Shown in pieces: positions 1 through 11,001 of a stretch of DNA of 64,000 nt (position 1 is its first letter; each line of letters starts with the position of its first letter). Where the stretch lies: the NCBI RefSeq assembly GCF_018873765.1, contig NC_057919.1, forward strand, positions 25,522,698 through 25,586,697, written 5' to 3'. This stretch comes from Telopea speciosissima. Lineage: Eukaryota > Streptophyta > Magnoliopsida > Proteales > Proteaceae. The notes below the pieces were generated by a model. It was not told the origin of the DNA. It saw only the letters and a program-made list of their open reading frames with translations, and made no database searches. The translations under genes and the position numbers were made by a program.

Positions 1-1226
1 GCTGGGTCTAGCCCATCTAGGATTAGTTTGGAATGTCCAAATGCTCATAACCTTTGATCCATATGCCTGAATCGAGTAATTCAAAAGCTATTTTTCTCCT
101 TATTTCGTATACTAAATTTTGGTATGAAAATAGAGGATAGTACTGATCAGCATGAATTGGCTGCAGTGTGGGTCTCATTTATCAGAAATAGAATCTTCTC
201 CCAATGAAGGGGAAAATGAGTTCATTTTCGTACTAAATTTGGGTATGGTGACATAATCTGTTATTCGGGCGTCTTAACACATTTCTACGATTAATAACTA
301 TTTATTATCATATTTTTCTTTTTAAGGATATTTTTATCATTTTGCATGGATGATTTGGTGGATTTGTCAAAGAGCATGAAAAACCTCCTAAATCCATAGA
401 TATAAAGTCTCTCAGCCTCAAAGGATACTCATCATCGTCAGGACGACCTATGGGAGACAAAATAAGGTGTCTACACAAGGACCAAAAACCAATTGAGTAG
501 AGACCCTCCTCAACGTCAGAGGAGGTGTATTTATAATTTGAGAGGGGTGTGTGCACTCCCAAATTTGAGCTAGGATATTGCGTTTGATCCAGATCACTGG
601 TAAAGCATCAGAATGGGTGTCTTTACATCGACGGTGGGTGTTTGATCAAAGTTATAGCCAATGGTGTTTGGGCAAGTGATTCATTGCCAAAGGAGGAGTT
701 ACTTGGGGCCTACGGAAGTCAAGATTCACATCTAAGTTTCCAAATATAAGTTTGGGCATGAAAGGAAGTGAAATCGAAGCTAAACATTACAAGTTTAGGC
801 TTCTCAAATTTGCACAGGGTCGATAGGGAACTGGGGTCAAGTCAACATCGAGGAGGGGATAGGTCGACGTCGAGTTGTTGTTAATGAACAGCTGTCGACA
901 ATGATGGAAATGCTTCAGGTGTCAGCATAAATGTTCAGAGTGTTGATATGAGATAGACAATATTAAGGTTCTGCTCGACATTCAAGGGGGATTGGTCGAT
1001 GTCGATGGAAGGTAGGGTCAATATCGACTCAAGGCCTTTCAGTGTTGGCTCTAGGTATGGGTGTCGAAAGGAGATTTTGGGCTGTTTAGGCCGGTTCTGT
1101 GCTGGGCCTAGTTGATTTCAAAGAGGTCTAGGTCAGGGCTAGCCATTTTAGGGGATCTTGGAGTGCTCTAGGGCTCTGGTTTTAGCTCCGATAGGGATTT
1201 GAACGATCTGTGGACGATCTTGGGCA
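1..1226. repeat. Non-coding repeat-like DNA with a diverged direct repeat
   Basis: No gene is recognisable here. A segment of about 85-95 bp near 393-476 recurs in diverged form near 1245-1335: both carry a tatagata start, a core like catcatcgtca and an end like acaaaatgaggtatctacac. Roughly 70 percent identity was judged by eye. The middle (about 800-1030) repeats gtcgacgtcga-like words. This suggests leader or LTR remains of an old retroelement that runs into the gag fragment at 1335, but no LTR boundary or target duplication could be fixed. Confidence 0.35.
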
Positions 1227-1334
1227 ATGCACACTTGTGCTACATCTATAGATACATCGACTCTATGCCTTGAAGGATGTTCATCATCGTCACAGGTAGC
1301 CTCCGGGGGGAATGACAAAATGAGGTATCTACAC

Positions 1335-3009
1335 ATGGATGATCTGGTGGAGCGACTTGAAGGAGAAGTAAGTACCTTGAAAGAAGGACAACAACAACTT
1401 ATTCAAGATCAACAACGAATACTTTCAAAGCTTGATGAGCTCTTTGAAAGATTGAGTACCCCATGTCCTCCCTCTCAATATGAGGTGGGTGAAAATTCAA
1501 GAACTACCGTTTTACCGCAAGAAGACCTACTCGGAAATCTCCGGATCTATGCTTATTTTCAACTCCCCGAAGCATTTCATCTCTTACTACACCCTTCCTC
1601 ATCTCTGGATGCCTAGGTATCCATCGTAAGCCTTTCCTCGTTTGAACCTCACCATTAACTTTAAGGTTATACCATCCTAAGGTGCTGCTAAATGGAAGGA
1701 TCTTATCAACGTCCATTTTTTAAGTCCGACCTCCTTTTTCCAATCATAATCCACGATCTTCCACGTCCCAACAAACCTTCACGCCTAAGTCGGTCAAGTT
1801 GGACTTTCCACGCTACAATGGGGAGGAAGACACAACCAATTGGGCATGTCGTGCGGAACTGTTCTTTGATTTTCACCATACACCAGAGGAGGAGCGTGTT
1901 GTGTCAACTTCCTTCCTTTTGGAAGGAGACACACAACTCTGGTTTCAAGTCTTTAAGAGAGATGAAGAAAGGGTGACATGCCATTTTTTTGTGATGGGCT
2001 ACATGCAAGGTTCGGACCAACTCCCTTCCAAGATTTTTTTGGAGAGGTTGCAAAGTTACAACAATTTGGCACAATTCGGGATTACCAGTCCAAGTTTGAG
2101 AAACTACTTTCCAAGGTGGGACCCCTATCGTCACATCGACAAGTAAGTTTTTTCGTCAGCGGTTTGAAGGAGCGAATCAAGGTTGACGTCCTAGCTAAGG
2201 GTATCAACCGGTAAGGTTTCGGTACGGTATAGAAAACAGATACTAGATACCGATACCATATCGTACCTCATAAGATTTACATTTCTAATACCAATACCGT
2301 ATTGACTCGGTACAATTTTGGTACGGTATTCGATATAGTACCGATATTTGGTATTCGATAGTTATATTTTGTACATAAATTAATAAAATTATTATATATA
2401 ATATGAAATATATTATTTAGTATGTTATATTGTATATATAAATTATTATCTATATGAAATACATATATAATTATATATATATATATATGCTTTCAATTCG
2501 ATACGATATTGTATTCGATAATTCGGTACGGTATCGGTATGTACCGATGGTTTCAACCATCATACCGATAACGTACCGTACTCGGTTCGGTACCATTTTT
2601 TCACACCGGTACTATACCGAATATGTTCGGTACAGTACAGTTCCGATTTTGGTATACGATATCGATACATAGTTGACACCCTTAGTCCTAGCTGGTCGCC
2701 CCACAACCTTATCTGTAGCTAATGAATTGGCTCGATTGTACAAGGCCTGTGACCAATCACTTGAGAGAAAAGAGCATTCCACCTGATGAAGAACCTCTTC
2801 CGGTTCGTCGACTCACGTTAGCAAGGATACAAGAAAGATGAACTAAGGGACTTTGTTACAATTGTAACGAGCAGTTCGTATCTGGACATCAATGTAAGAA
2901 ATTATTTTTGATCGAGGGTTGTTACAAAGAAGATGAGGAATGGGAGGATTTGGTTAATGTGAAAAATCATTTCCCAACTAGTGGTCTTGAGGACAAGACC
3001 AAAGTCTAG
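1335..3009 (+). pseudogene. Decayed Ty3/gypsy-type gag remnant, split by a MITE
   Basis: Reading from the ATG at 1335 gives a coiled-coil-like start (MDDLVERLEGEVSTL). After frame changes there is a retrotransposon gag domain near 1799-2187, with the DFPRYNGEED, EGDTQLWFQ, RFGPTPFQDF and FVSGLKE blocks that are typical of plant gypsy gag. The domain stops abruptly at 2195, where a MITE has inserted, and resumes at 2685 with LAGRPTTL. A zinc-knuckle-like CYNCNEQFVSGHQCK follows near 2854-2898, and translation ends at the stop at 3007-3009. Frameshifts and stops make this a pseudogene. No protease, reverse transcriptase or integrase follows, so it was either a gag-only derivative or lost its pol by deletion. 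Confidence 0.7.
2196..2684. mobile_element. hAT-like MITE with perfect 8-bp target duplication
   Basis: The element is bounded by 13-bp terminal inverted repeats with one mismatch, taagggtatcaac on the left and gttgacaccctta on the right. It is flanked by the perfect 8-bp direct repeat gtcctagc at 2188-2195 and 2685-2692. An 8-bp duplication is the hAT signature. The interior (489 bp in all) is AT-rich and dominated by cggtacggtat-type words in both orientations, and it has no transposase. Removing it restores a continuous gag reading frame (DVLAGRPTTL), which independently confirms the boundaries. Confidence 0.87.
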
Positions 3010-3021
3010 CGAGGAGGAGTT

Positions 3022-3574
3022 GTTATGGACCTGATGCGCATGGCGTTGGCAGTAGGGTCCACGTGGACATGGGAGACTAAGAGGTAGGATCTTTGTCCCA
3101 TCCAGTTCCTTGCCTGGCCTAGTTCCCCCAGTGCATGTAATAAGGGAGACGCAATGACCACCCTACCCTTGCCCCAACACTCTGCTCGGGTGAGGTCCAC
3201 CCACCCCCCCTTATTTACAAGCACTGGGGGAACTGGGCCAAGCACGGAACTGGAGGAGATAATTTTCCCTAAGATGTAATAGTTATTTATTTTAATAATC
3301 CTAAGTAGTTGTAATAGTTATGGAGATACGTGAGTATATTAACAATTGTGGAGGATTTGGGAAGCAAGGAAAGTGGGAAGTGTGGTTACTATTTGTAACT
3401 TCCATCTCTACGGTGCCTTCTCCAATTTAATAGTATATATTTGATGTAATGAAGGTAGATAAGTTTTAAATCCCAATTAATTCTCTATTTGAAAACCAAG
3501 GACTAGTGGCCTCCTAATTATGCTCAAATTCCCCTCAATCTTCGCCGCAAATTATCCAACTCATCATCCTCACA
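3022..3574 (+). mobile_element. Possible 3' LTR of the gag-containing element
   Basis: A purine-rich stretch (gcgaggaggag) just before 3022 looks like a polypurine tract, and the segment that follows starts with TGTTATGG and can be closed at a CA near 3574. It includes Pol II promoter and leader-like sequence. No second copy is visible in the window, so the boundaries are inferred only from the tract and the TG/CA ends. Confidence 0.35.
3101..3253. repeat. Foldback (inverted repeat) inside the putative LTR
   Basis: The left arm begins tccagttccttgcctgg and continues agttcccccagtgca. The right arm carries the reverse complement (tgcactgggggaact-type words) and ends near ggaactgga at 3253. The arms are about 50-55 bp with mismatches and a loop of about 50 bp. 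This is MITE-like, but no target duplication was found. Confidence 0.5.
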
Positions 3575-3693
3575 ATAGGTTATCGGGTGCACGTACCACC
3601 CCACCCTTGTAATTTCCCACTCCTTGTGTAGTTTGCCAGTCCTGCCCTCCAACCCCTTGTAATTTCCTAGCCCTACCCATCCCTAACCTTTGC

Positions 3694-3745
3694 CCCGACC
3701 CTGACCCTAACCCTGACCCTGACCCTGACCCTGACCCTGACCCCT
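3694..3745. repeat. Telomere-like hexamer tract (CCCTGA)n
   Basis: About eight hexamers, mostly ccctga with one canonical ccctaa, form an imperfect array. The ccctaa unit is the Arabidopsis-type plant telomere repeat read on the C-rich strand. The array is too short and too degenerate to be a telomere. It is an interstitial telomere-like microsatellite within otherwise C-rich, unremarkable DNA (about 3575-3800). Confidence 0.75.
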
Positions 3746-3799
3746 ATAATTTCCCACCTCCTACGTAGTTTTCCTTCTCCTTAATGGCTACTCCAACGA

Positions 3800-4333
3800 G
3801 ATGAAGGTGCAACACCTTCCTCTCCCGAATTTAGACGATTTTTTCTCCTTTTCCTCCTCACCTCTATCATCATTGGCAGTCTCCTTCAATGCGAGTTTCA
3901 ACCATCATATTTTGGACTTGAAGTAAATGAATTGAAAATTGAAACTTAGAATTTGAAGATGGCCGCTTGGATGGGGATATCCGAAGAAGATGTGTTTACG
4001 AGACCTAAGTGGTTGCAAAACATCTTCTTGCATTTGGGCGAAATTCACTCTTAGAATTCCCCCAGTGGATGATCCGGGAGATGATGCTATGGAAATAGCA
4101 CCCCCAAGCCCCAATCAAATCAAATCGATGAAACCCAAAATCAAAAAGAGCAACCCAATAGATTTACGAATCTAATCTACCAACCCTGAGTACCCAACAT
4201 GCAACAGAGAAACAAAGCAATTCCACTCATGACTTACCTTCATTAGGTTAGGCTGTTGCAAGGATGTATTAACGCCTCAGCTATCACCCAAAGATTCAGG
4301 TTGAGATAGACTCCACATGCCACATATCACATG
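3800..4333. other. No recognisable gene
   Basis: Only short, unconvincing open frames occur here. I see no domain, RNA gene or clear repeat. Confidence 0.5.
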
Positions 4334-4479
4334 GATCGGGCTCTTCTACGATGTAGGGGTGCGTTAGACATCTTCTAGTGCGATCTGCACCATCCAAATG
4401 GGAGTTCGTCCAGGTGACAAGCTCTAGTGCCGCACCAAAAGATGTCTGGTGCACCCTTGCGCCGTAGAGGAGCCCGATC
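4334..4479. mobile_element. Foldback MITE-like element
   Basis: Inverted arms of about 50 bp start gatcgggctcttctacg and end cgtagaggagcccgatc, with further pairing over gacatct-containing words and a loop of about 45 bp. Both flanks contain cacatgccacat-like words, so an exact target duplication is ambiguous. There is no coding capacity. Confidence 0.55.
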
Positions 4480-5048
4480 ATACCACATGCCACATGCCAC
4501 CACCACTATTAATCTTTTAGTCTTACACTACCATCACTTTCTCACACACTCTCTATCTTGTCATTTTTAACAAAGTTGAGACTTGAAACTCTTCCTCCCA
4601 CACCAAGCATTCACAATTCACCCAACTTGTTACGATTCACGACCGCGATGAAAATGCACCTTTGAGATCAAGACTCTATATTTTGAGCCCTCGTACCTCA
4701 ATCCTACCACTACCACCAATGCCACCATCCCCTAATCAGTTACCATTCCCCTTCTCATCTAGTATCCAGTATCCGAGTCTTGTATCTTTATATCTCTAGG
4801 TATGAGAGACAAAGAAAGAGACTCTCATGTACCCTTCAATTGAACTTGTTAATAAAACCGCTAGAAAATCAGACCAAAATTGAACTTCACCTTGATGATT
4901 TGGTTAATATATTATCCCCAAAACCAACTCAACCCAATCGAAACCAGACCGAACCCGATGGATTGAAACCCTACTTTTAGAGCATTAGTTGACTCATAGT
5001 CGAGTGAAGGTTCGTCTGATTCATGACATAGATCAGCAAAACCTGTGG
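4480..5048. other. Non-coding DNA
   Basis: This stretch lies between two foldback elements. I see no gene or repeat family in it. Confidence 0.5.
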
Positions 5049-5270
5049 ATCTGGCTCTCCTCCAGCCATGGCAGGAGTTGGAGGGTCCAGCCCAGCAAAA
5101 CAACGGTGATTTGGGTCATTTCACAGGTGGGACCCAAATGGGCCTAGATGAGGGGGTTTGATCATTTCATAGAGGAGTCACTTGGGTCCCACATGTGAAA
5201 TGACCAAAACTACCATTGTTTTGTTGGACTGAACCCTCTAGCTCCCTCCACGGCTGGATGAGAGCCAAAT
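5049..5270. mobile_element. Long-arm foldback MITE upstream of TIC55
   Basis: The two arms are about 85 bp. The left starts atctggctctcctccagcc and runs through gggtcatttcacaggtggga. The right is its imperfect reverse complement and ends ggctggatgagagccaaat. The loop is about 50 bp. The element ends about 290 bp before the TIC55 start codon and about 100 bp before the candidate TATA box. A target duplication is not clear. Confidence 0.65.
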
Positions 5271-5369
5271 TGCAACACCGGTCCGAATTTGTCAATGGTG
5301 GGTCCCATTTATTTAAAATGATAGACGTGGCAATTTTGTTGGCACTTTTTCTAAGAATTGTAAGGACCA

Positions 5370-5377
5370 TATATAAG
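5370..5377 (+). promoter_or_regulatory. Candidate TATA box of TIC55
   Basis: The word tatataag lies about 187 bp upstream of the TIC55 ATG. If it is used, transcription would start near 5400 and the leader would be about 150 nt, with a CTT microsatellite (about 5467-5492) inside it. This is position-based inference only. Confidence 0.4.
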
Positions 5378-5556
5378 TAGAATTGTATGTTTGTGGTCAT
5401 GAGCTGAGAAGCCACTGAGCCACTGAAAAAGGTTACTCCTGCTGTCCTCATGGCTCTCTCTGTACCTCTACTTCTTCTTCTTCTTCTTCTCCTCTATAGT
5501 CATGAGCCATTGTTCTCTCCTCATCAATTAGTTCTTGACTTCTTTCTTAAGATAAA

Positions 5557-8500
5557 ATGGCTCTCATACAACCATTCTACTCAGACATTTCTCTTGGAAA
5601 ACCCCTGCCCCTCTCAGTTTTATCTCACAACCCCACAAATCCAGGAGGGAGAAGAAGAAGAACAGAGACAGTTACTTTTCCTGTTTCAGACCTGTTCTTG
5701 TCTTCTCATACCGAACTGTGTCACAAAGGAAAGTTGAATCATATGAGGACTGGACTGATAAAGTGTTCGGCAGTGGCAGAGGTTGGTGAGGGACTATCGG
5801 AAGAAGAGGTTTTTCTAGGGTATACTGATGAGGAGGATGAGAAGGATGCAGGAGTGGTTGCAGATTATGATTGGAGAGAGGAATGGTATCCTCTCTATCT
5901 CTCCAATGATGTCCCAGATGATTCTCCTTTGGGTCTCACCGTCTTCCACATACAAATCGTGTTGTACCGAGATGGGAATGGAGTTCTTCATTGTTATGAA
6001 GATCGTTGCCCTCATAGGTAACCATTTCAAACTCTTGGATTCTTTTCTAGTCATTTGGTCTTGAAAATTTTTTTTCTCTTCCTTGGCTTATTCTTTTCTG
6101 CAACAAATTATGAACTGGGTTGGCTGAATATTTCATTTCCCAATTTCATATTCCCCTTAATGGCCTTTATAGAAGGAAACCCATTGCCTGATTAATGATC
6201 TACACTATCTAAGAATTGCATGTTGTATGATCCCTCTGATCCTGAAAGAAAAAAGGGCAAAGGGAGACAATACAGTAGCTAACATCATAATTGTCTCAAG
6301 TAGAGCTCTGACTTCTAATAGGAAATATTCCCATTTCATACAAAGAGTGATCTATAGGAAGATCAGGAAGCAGAACCGTAAGAACTGGTCTCGGTGAAGT
6401 CTCAATTTAAAGTCCTTGGACTTGTAACTTTGTTCTTCCCTTATGTTGCATTTCCCTTTATGTGGATGGAGATCCTTAGGGATGTTGAACTAGGCTGAGT
6501 CATGCTGAAAGGGAGTTTTGGGAAGGGAATGTTATGAACCAGGTCATTGGTGAAATGAGGGGGACCAATGAAGACTATGTAGTCCATTTGCAATAGCCTG
6601 AGTTAATAGAAAGAAGTAACAATTACGAACTTGGTAATCATGGTGAACCAGCTTATAATGTAGGCAAAAGGGCAGTGGATTTTGCAGTACCTTGGTCCAT
6701 TAATTGTGTTTAAAGGCACTGGTGTCTCTTCCATCCAATTAGAGTTGAAGTAATCCTCTGGGTATTGCTTGCTGTTTTCTGATATTCGGTATGCTAGGGT
6801 TTACAGTTTGGCAGGGACTTCACTTTGGGGGAATCTCTTGTTATAGAATCTTTTATTCAAACATAAGGCATAAATTAAGTTCTATTCCAGTGAATAGAAA
6901 GCCTCAATTTGTAGGAATGTGGAATAAGACCCAATTTCTTATCATGGAAATTGCCATATGGTATGCAGCTGTAAAACTCATGCCTCAGTTGTTTGAGATA
7001 TGGGAATCACAACCTCACACCTTTTGGCTATCAAGCTCATGCATTTTAAATAGTATTCCTGCCTTAGCTATGTTCAATGTTGTATTGAACTGTTTAAAGT
7101 TTAAGCTAAAAGTTCGTTGATATGTAACAAACATATGGTGTTTAAAATCCTATTGAAGCACCATTAAGTTAGGGTTCCTCTAGCAGATCTTGAAAAACTT
7201 GGAGGGGCAGCCCTGTAACAGATTTTCTGTCATTGTGTCAAAAACTCCACAATATGATTTATTATTGACTTTTGATTTGAATTGGTGATTGAACATCATT
7301 TGTGTCTCAATATAACTTATTCTTTTTTCCCCTCTTCAACCAAAGAATGGAAACTTTTTCTTCCTCGTGTGATGGTTGAACCTACATTTCCTGTAATAGA
7401 AGGAAGCATCTCAATGTATACTTTTCAAGTTTAAGTTTATCTTAAATGAGGGAACATAAACCTGAAGACTTTGTTGAGTTGAATAGGAAATATAAAGCTT
7501 AACATCTTTTGTTAATCTACTTTTCATCGGCATTCTAATACCCCCGGGATTCGAGCACTTGTATATAATTTTTCCTAGCGCAAGAATAAAATTGATTACT
7601 ATTAGCAAAGAAAAGAAGACGCCCCTTTTCTTTTATCAATCATATAATAAGAATAGGCAAGTAAGTGTACTTACTTAGCTAGCTTAAGGTTAGATTGAAG
7701 AACTAAGTGTTGTGTACCAGCCTCGGTGAAATGCTTCTTCGCCGTAACAGGGTTCCGGCCCAACTCTAATTCCTTGCACCATTTAAAAGATCATAAATGT
7801 TGGTTCTATTTTAAAGATCTCCCCCCCCCCCCCCCACACGCCCACACGGACACACTCATGAACAAACACACAATCCCACTCAGAAGGGGCAATTCTATTC
7901 CGTTTTCTTTACTTCTTGCCATAGTATGCATGCTGGCATGACAATTTTCACGTTTAACTATTGATTCAGATTGGCAAAACTCTCTGAAGGTCAGTTGATT
8001 GATGGAAGACTGGAATGCCTCTACCATGGTTGGCAATTTGAAGGTGATGGTCAATGTGTGAAGATACCTCAGGTCTGTCCCAATTTTCTATTTTTTGCAT
8101 ATTTCATCTTTTTCAATCGCAGTGTACTTGGGTTACAAAAGAATCAATTTTGATCAGTTTCTTTCCAATTATGTCATCTGTAGCTTCCAGCCGGGGCAAG
8201 AATTCCTCGATCTGCTTGTGCCAAAACATACAAGGTGAGGGAATCTCAAGGTGTTGTATGGGTATGGATGTCAGACAAGAGCACTGAGAAGCCTGAAAAA
8301 TTGCCTTGGTTTGAACACTATGCTCGGCCAGGATTCCAAGATCTCTCCACTGTTCATGAGCTACCGTATGATCACTCAATATTACTTGAGAACCTAATGG
8401 ATCCTGCCCATATCCCAATCTCACATGATCGGACAGATTGGACTGCAAAGAGAGAAGATGCTCAACCCCTACTTTTCACGGTAACTGAGCGTACTGGTCG

Positions 8501-9305
8501 GGGATTTGCAGGTCAATGGGGTAAGGAAAAGGAACAAGCCATGCTGAACTTCTTACGTTTTGAAGCACCATGTGTTCTTCAGAACAACCGAGAGTTTGTA
8601 GACAAAGATGGCGTGAAACAGTATTTCTCTGCTCTCTTTCTTTGTCGACCAGCTGGACAAGGGAAGTCCATGGTCATTGCAAGGTTTGGAACAACCAAGA
8701 GGTCCTCCTTGCTTGCACAATTACTTCCCAAGTGGTACTTCCATCAGAACGGAAGTAAGATTTTTGAGCAAGATATGGGGTTCCTCTCATCTCAAAATGA
8801 GGTTCTTATGAAGGAAAAGCTTCCAACAAAGGAGCTATACCTTAACCTAAAGTCCTCTGACACATGGGTTGCTGAATACAGGAAATGGATGGATAAGGTG
8901 GGTCATGGTATGCCTTACCACTTTGGCCATAGCACAATCTCACTGCCAAAAGAGCCTGCTGTGGTGGAAAATGCACCTGCAGGACTGGTTGCTGGCATCT
9001 CAGCTTCTTTACCAGCCAAAGGAGGAGCAGGAACTATGCATGCTCCTAATCCAGTTAACCGATATTTCCGTCATGTGATCCATTGCAAGGGATGTAGAAA
9101 TATGGTGCAAGCTTTCCAAGCTTGGAAGAATGCCCTGTCTATCGTGACTCTTGCTTCAGTTGCATTAGCCATTTTAGTGTCTGGAAGACGGTGGAAGGTC
9201 CTTTACTTGGTTTCAACTACATTTTTCTTGGCCGGAGTGTATGTTTGCTCAGCTGCAATTACAATGAACACAGAAAACTTCATCAGGAAGCACCGATTAT
9301 TGTGA
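5557..9305 (+). CDS. TIC55: TIC55, chloroplast inner-envelope Rieske monooxygenase
   Basis: Three exons, 5557-6017, 7970-8072 and 8184-9305, join in frame at GT-AG introns to give 561 codons, close to the usual length of about 540. The N-terminus is a plausible plastid transit peptide. The Rieske [2Fe-2S] ligands appear as CPHR, with the cluster split by intron 1, and CLYH in exon 2. The mononuclear iron site follows in exon 3 ([15 protein letters not shown]). The C-terminus has a CKGC motif and two hydrophobic helices (residues about 495-540), as in TIC55. The start was chosen because it opens the transit peptide and is in frame; an upstream ATG at 5450 is out of frame. TIC55 is known as an inner-envelope protein and, in Arabidopsis, as the hydroxylase of phyllobilins during chlorophyll breakdown. 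Identity is supported over close paralogues (PAO, PTC52) by TIC55-specific stretches such as [19 protein letters not shown]. All key residues are intact. Confidence 0.93.
6018..7969 (+). other. Intron 1 of TIC55 (1952 bp)
   Basis: The donor is ag|gtaacc and the acceptor ttcag|a. It splits an arginine codon directly after the first Rieske ligand pair. The intron is AT-rich and contains a run of about 15 C residues near 7820-7836. No transposon family is recognisable. Confidence 0.85.
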
Positions 9306-9853
9306 GAGTATGGAATTCTTCTGTAAGAATCTTTGTATATTTTCAGATACAAAGAGAATTGGAATTTATGTATGATATTGAGTCAGAATTGCAAGCTGAG
9401 AAAACAATATGGTCTCTTAGACAGCATAAGATCTAACTTTGACAGTTGATAGCAACAAATATTTTGCACCATATCATTCATATACTTAATAAAACCAGAA
9501 ACCTTACATTTAAGATCAAATCATCAATAGATGGATAACCATGGTCATTCGCCTCCAGCAAAAGCACCGACCAGCATACTTCAAGAAAACCAAACCATAT
9601 GTTTTAATGGAATGGTCACGATCCAAATCAAACATTTAACAGGTTGAAACATTACGATTGGATCTTATATTTTGAATTAGAATCTTTTTGAAAACTATTG
9701 ATAGTTTGATCTCAAGACTGTACCATGATGTTTTTGATGATTTAAAATGCTAAATAACAGGTCATGATTCAAATCAAAGATTAAAAAAAATTGCAAAAAA
9801 GTGATCTTGAATCTAATTAGAATCTCTTGATAAATATAGGAACTTGGGTTGTT
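9306..9853. other. TIC55 3' flank
   Basis: This holds the TIC55 3'UTR and intergenic DNA. A possible poly(A) signal aataaa lies near 9488. No other gene or repeat is recognisable. Confidence 0.5.
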
Positions 9854-10364
9854 TTGATCTTTTTTGTTTTTTCTGATCGGTAAATCAAATTTATACAATG
9901 GCAGGGGCATAGAAAAGCCCAAGAACCCAATAGGACATTGGAAACAAAACATACACAAACAGTTAGCCCAATAGAAGAGCATTCACTGCCCAATTATCAA
10001 TAAGCCAAAAGTTTCGAGAAGTTCTCATCCCCCTTAGGGTGATGGAGTGAAAACGATTTTTCATATCAGCAATAATATCTCGAACAATGGAAGATCTGAT
10101 CCGCGATCTGTTATGGAACATCCTGAAATTTCTCTCCAACCACAAGTGAGCTATAGTAGCACAAAAAGCCACCTTGACAATACAACCCACCTGATCACCT
10201 CCAAACTCCTTAGCAATCCACTGAGCTTCCACCATTACATCCAAACTCCGGGTAACAAAGCCGACTAATATCTCTCTAGATCTGACTAGAGAAAGTACAT
10301 TCAAAGAATATACAATCGGGCTATTTTGATCATTCATCATCATATATAACACCTTCTTTATCAC
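9854..10364 (-). pseudogene. LINE ORF2 3'-end fragment
   Basis: On the minus strand a 133-codon frame (9963-10364) contains AHLWLERNFRMFHNRSRIRS and NFWLIDNWAVNALLLG, the style of the region after the zf-RVT domain at the end of plant L1-type ORF2. It is followed by a short untranslated stretch and an A-rich tail near 9854-9875. Reverse transcriptase and endonuclease are absent, so this is a 5'-truncated insertion. It differs in sequence from the LINE at 47.3-50.2 kb. Confidence 0.65.
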
Positions 10365-10837
10365 CGTTTATACTTGGGTACCCCCATCGTATTTTTCAAA
10401 ATGTTAGGTACCAACATAGTTTTCTTTATTACATTGGGTAACTCAAGTATAATTTACGTTAAAATTTTGAGCTGGCCCTGCTCAATGTCACTCCAATTGT
10501 CCTTGACTTTTTCAGGCCCTAGCCCATGAAGACCTCTACGTTTAATTCTCTTATGGTCTTGTTTCCTCCTGGTAACAAAGATTCTTTTAACTCTTCTTTT
10601 TTGCTATTTTCTTCTTTTATTTTATTTTTTTTCTTTTTTTTTATTTTTTTATTTTTTTTGTGTATGGGGTGGAGGGGTGTTAAGAAAGGGTTTCTTTCAC
10701 CAACCAAAATAAACTTTTGAGTACTCAAAAAAGCATCTACTAACAAAGTTGGTTAGCCTATTTTTGACCCAATACTTCTATTATTGGATGGGCTTCTGTT
10801 GTTCTATAGAATTCCACATTTCACTCTTCTGTGATAA
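10365..10837. repeat. Low-complexity AT-rich stretch
   Basis: There is no gene. A T-rich tract (about 10595-10662, runs of T broken by single A or C) dominates the middle. Confidence 0.6.
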
Positions 10838-11001
10838 GTCATGGATTTAAAGGTCACGTGCTCACTTGCTGAACACTTGGTCACGGGTTCAAATCCTGAA
10901 AATAGCTTCTCTGTAAAAAAGGGTAAGGCTGTGTACATTTGACCCTCCCTAGATCCTGCTAAACACAGGAGTCTTGTGCATTAGGTATGGCCTTTTTTTG
11001 T
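10838..11001 (+). mobile_element. Au-family SINE
   Basis: The sequence has a tRNA-like head with an internal Pol III B box gggttcaaatcc (10885-10896), then the Au-specific body words gtaaggctgtgtaca and gaccctccc, and the 3' words gtcttgtgcatta and ggccttttttt. This order is diagnostic of the Au SINE family found across flowering plants. Exact ends are estimates because no target duplication was found. Confidence 0.75.

Noticed and set aside
3694..3745. True telomere or centromere junction
   Set aside because: Too short, mostly CCCTGA rather than CCCTAA, and embedded in ordinary DNA.
8054..8448. Extra ORFs on both strands within TIC55 (8054-8287 +, 8113-8448 -)
   Set aside because: They are out-of-frame or antisense readings of TIC55 exons and intron 2.
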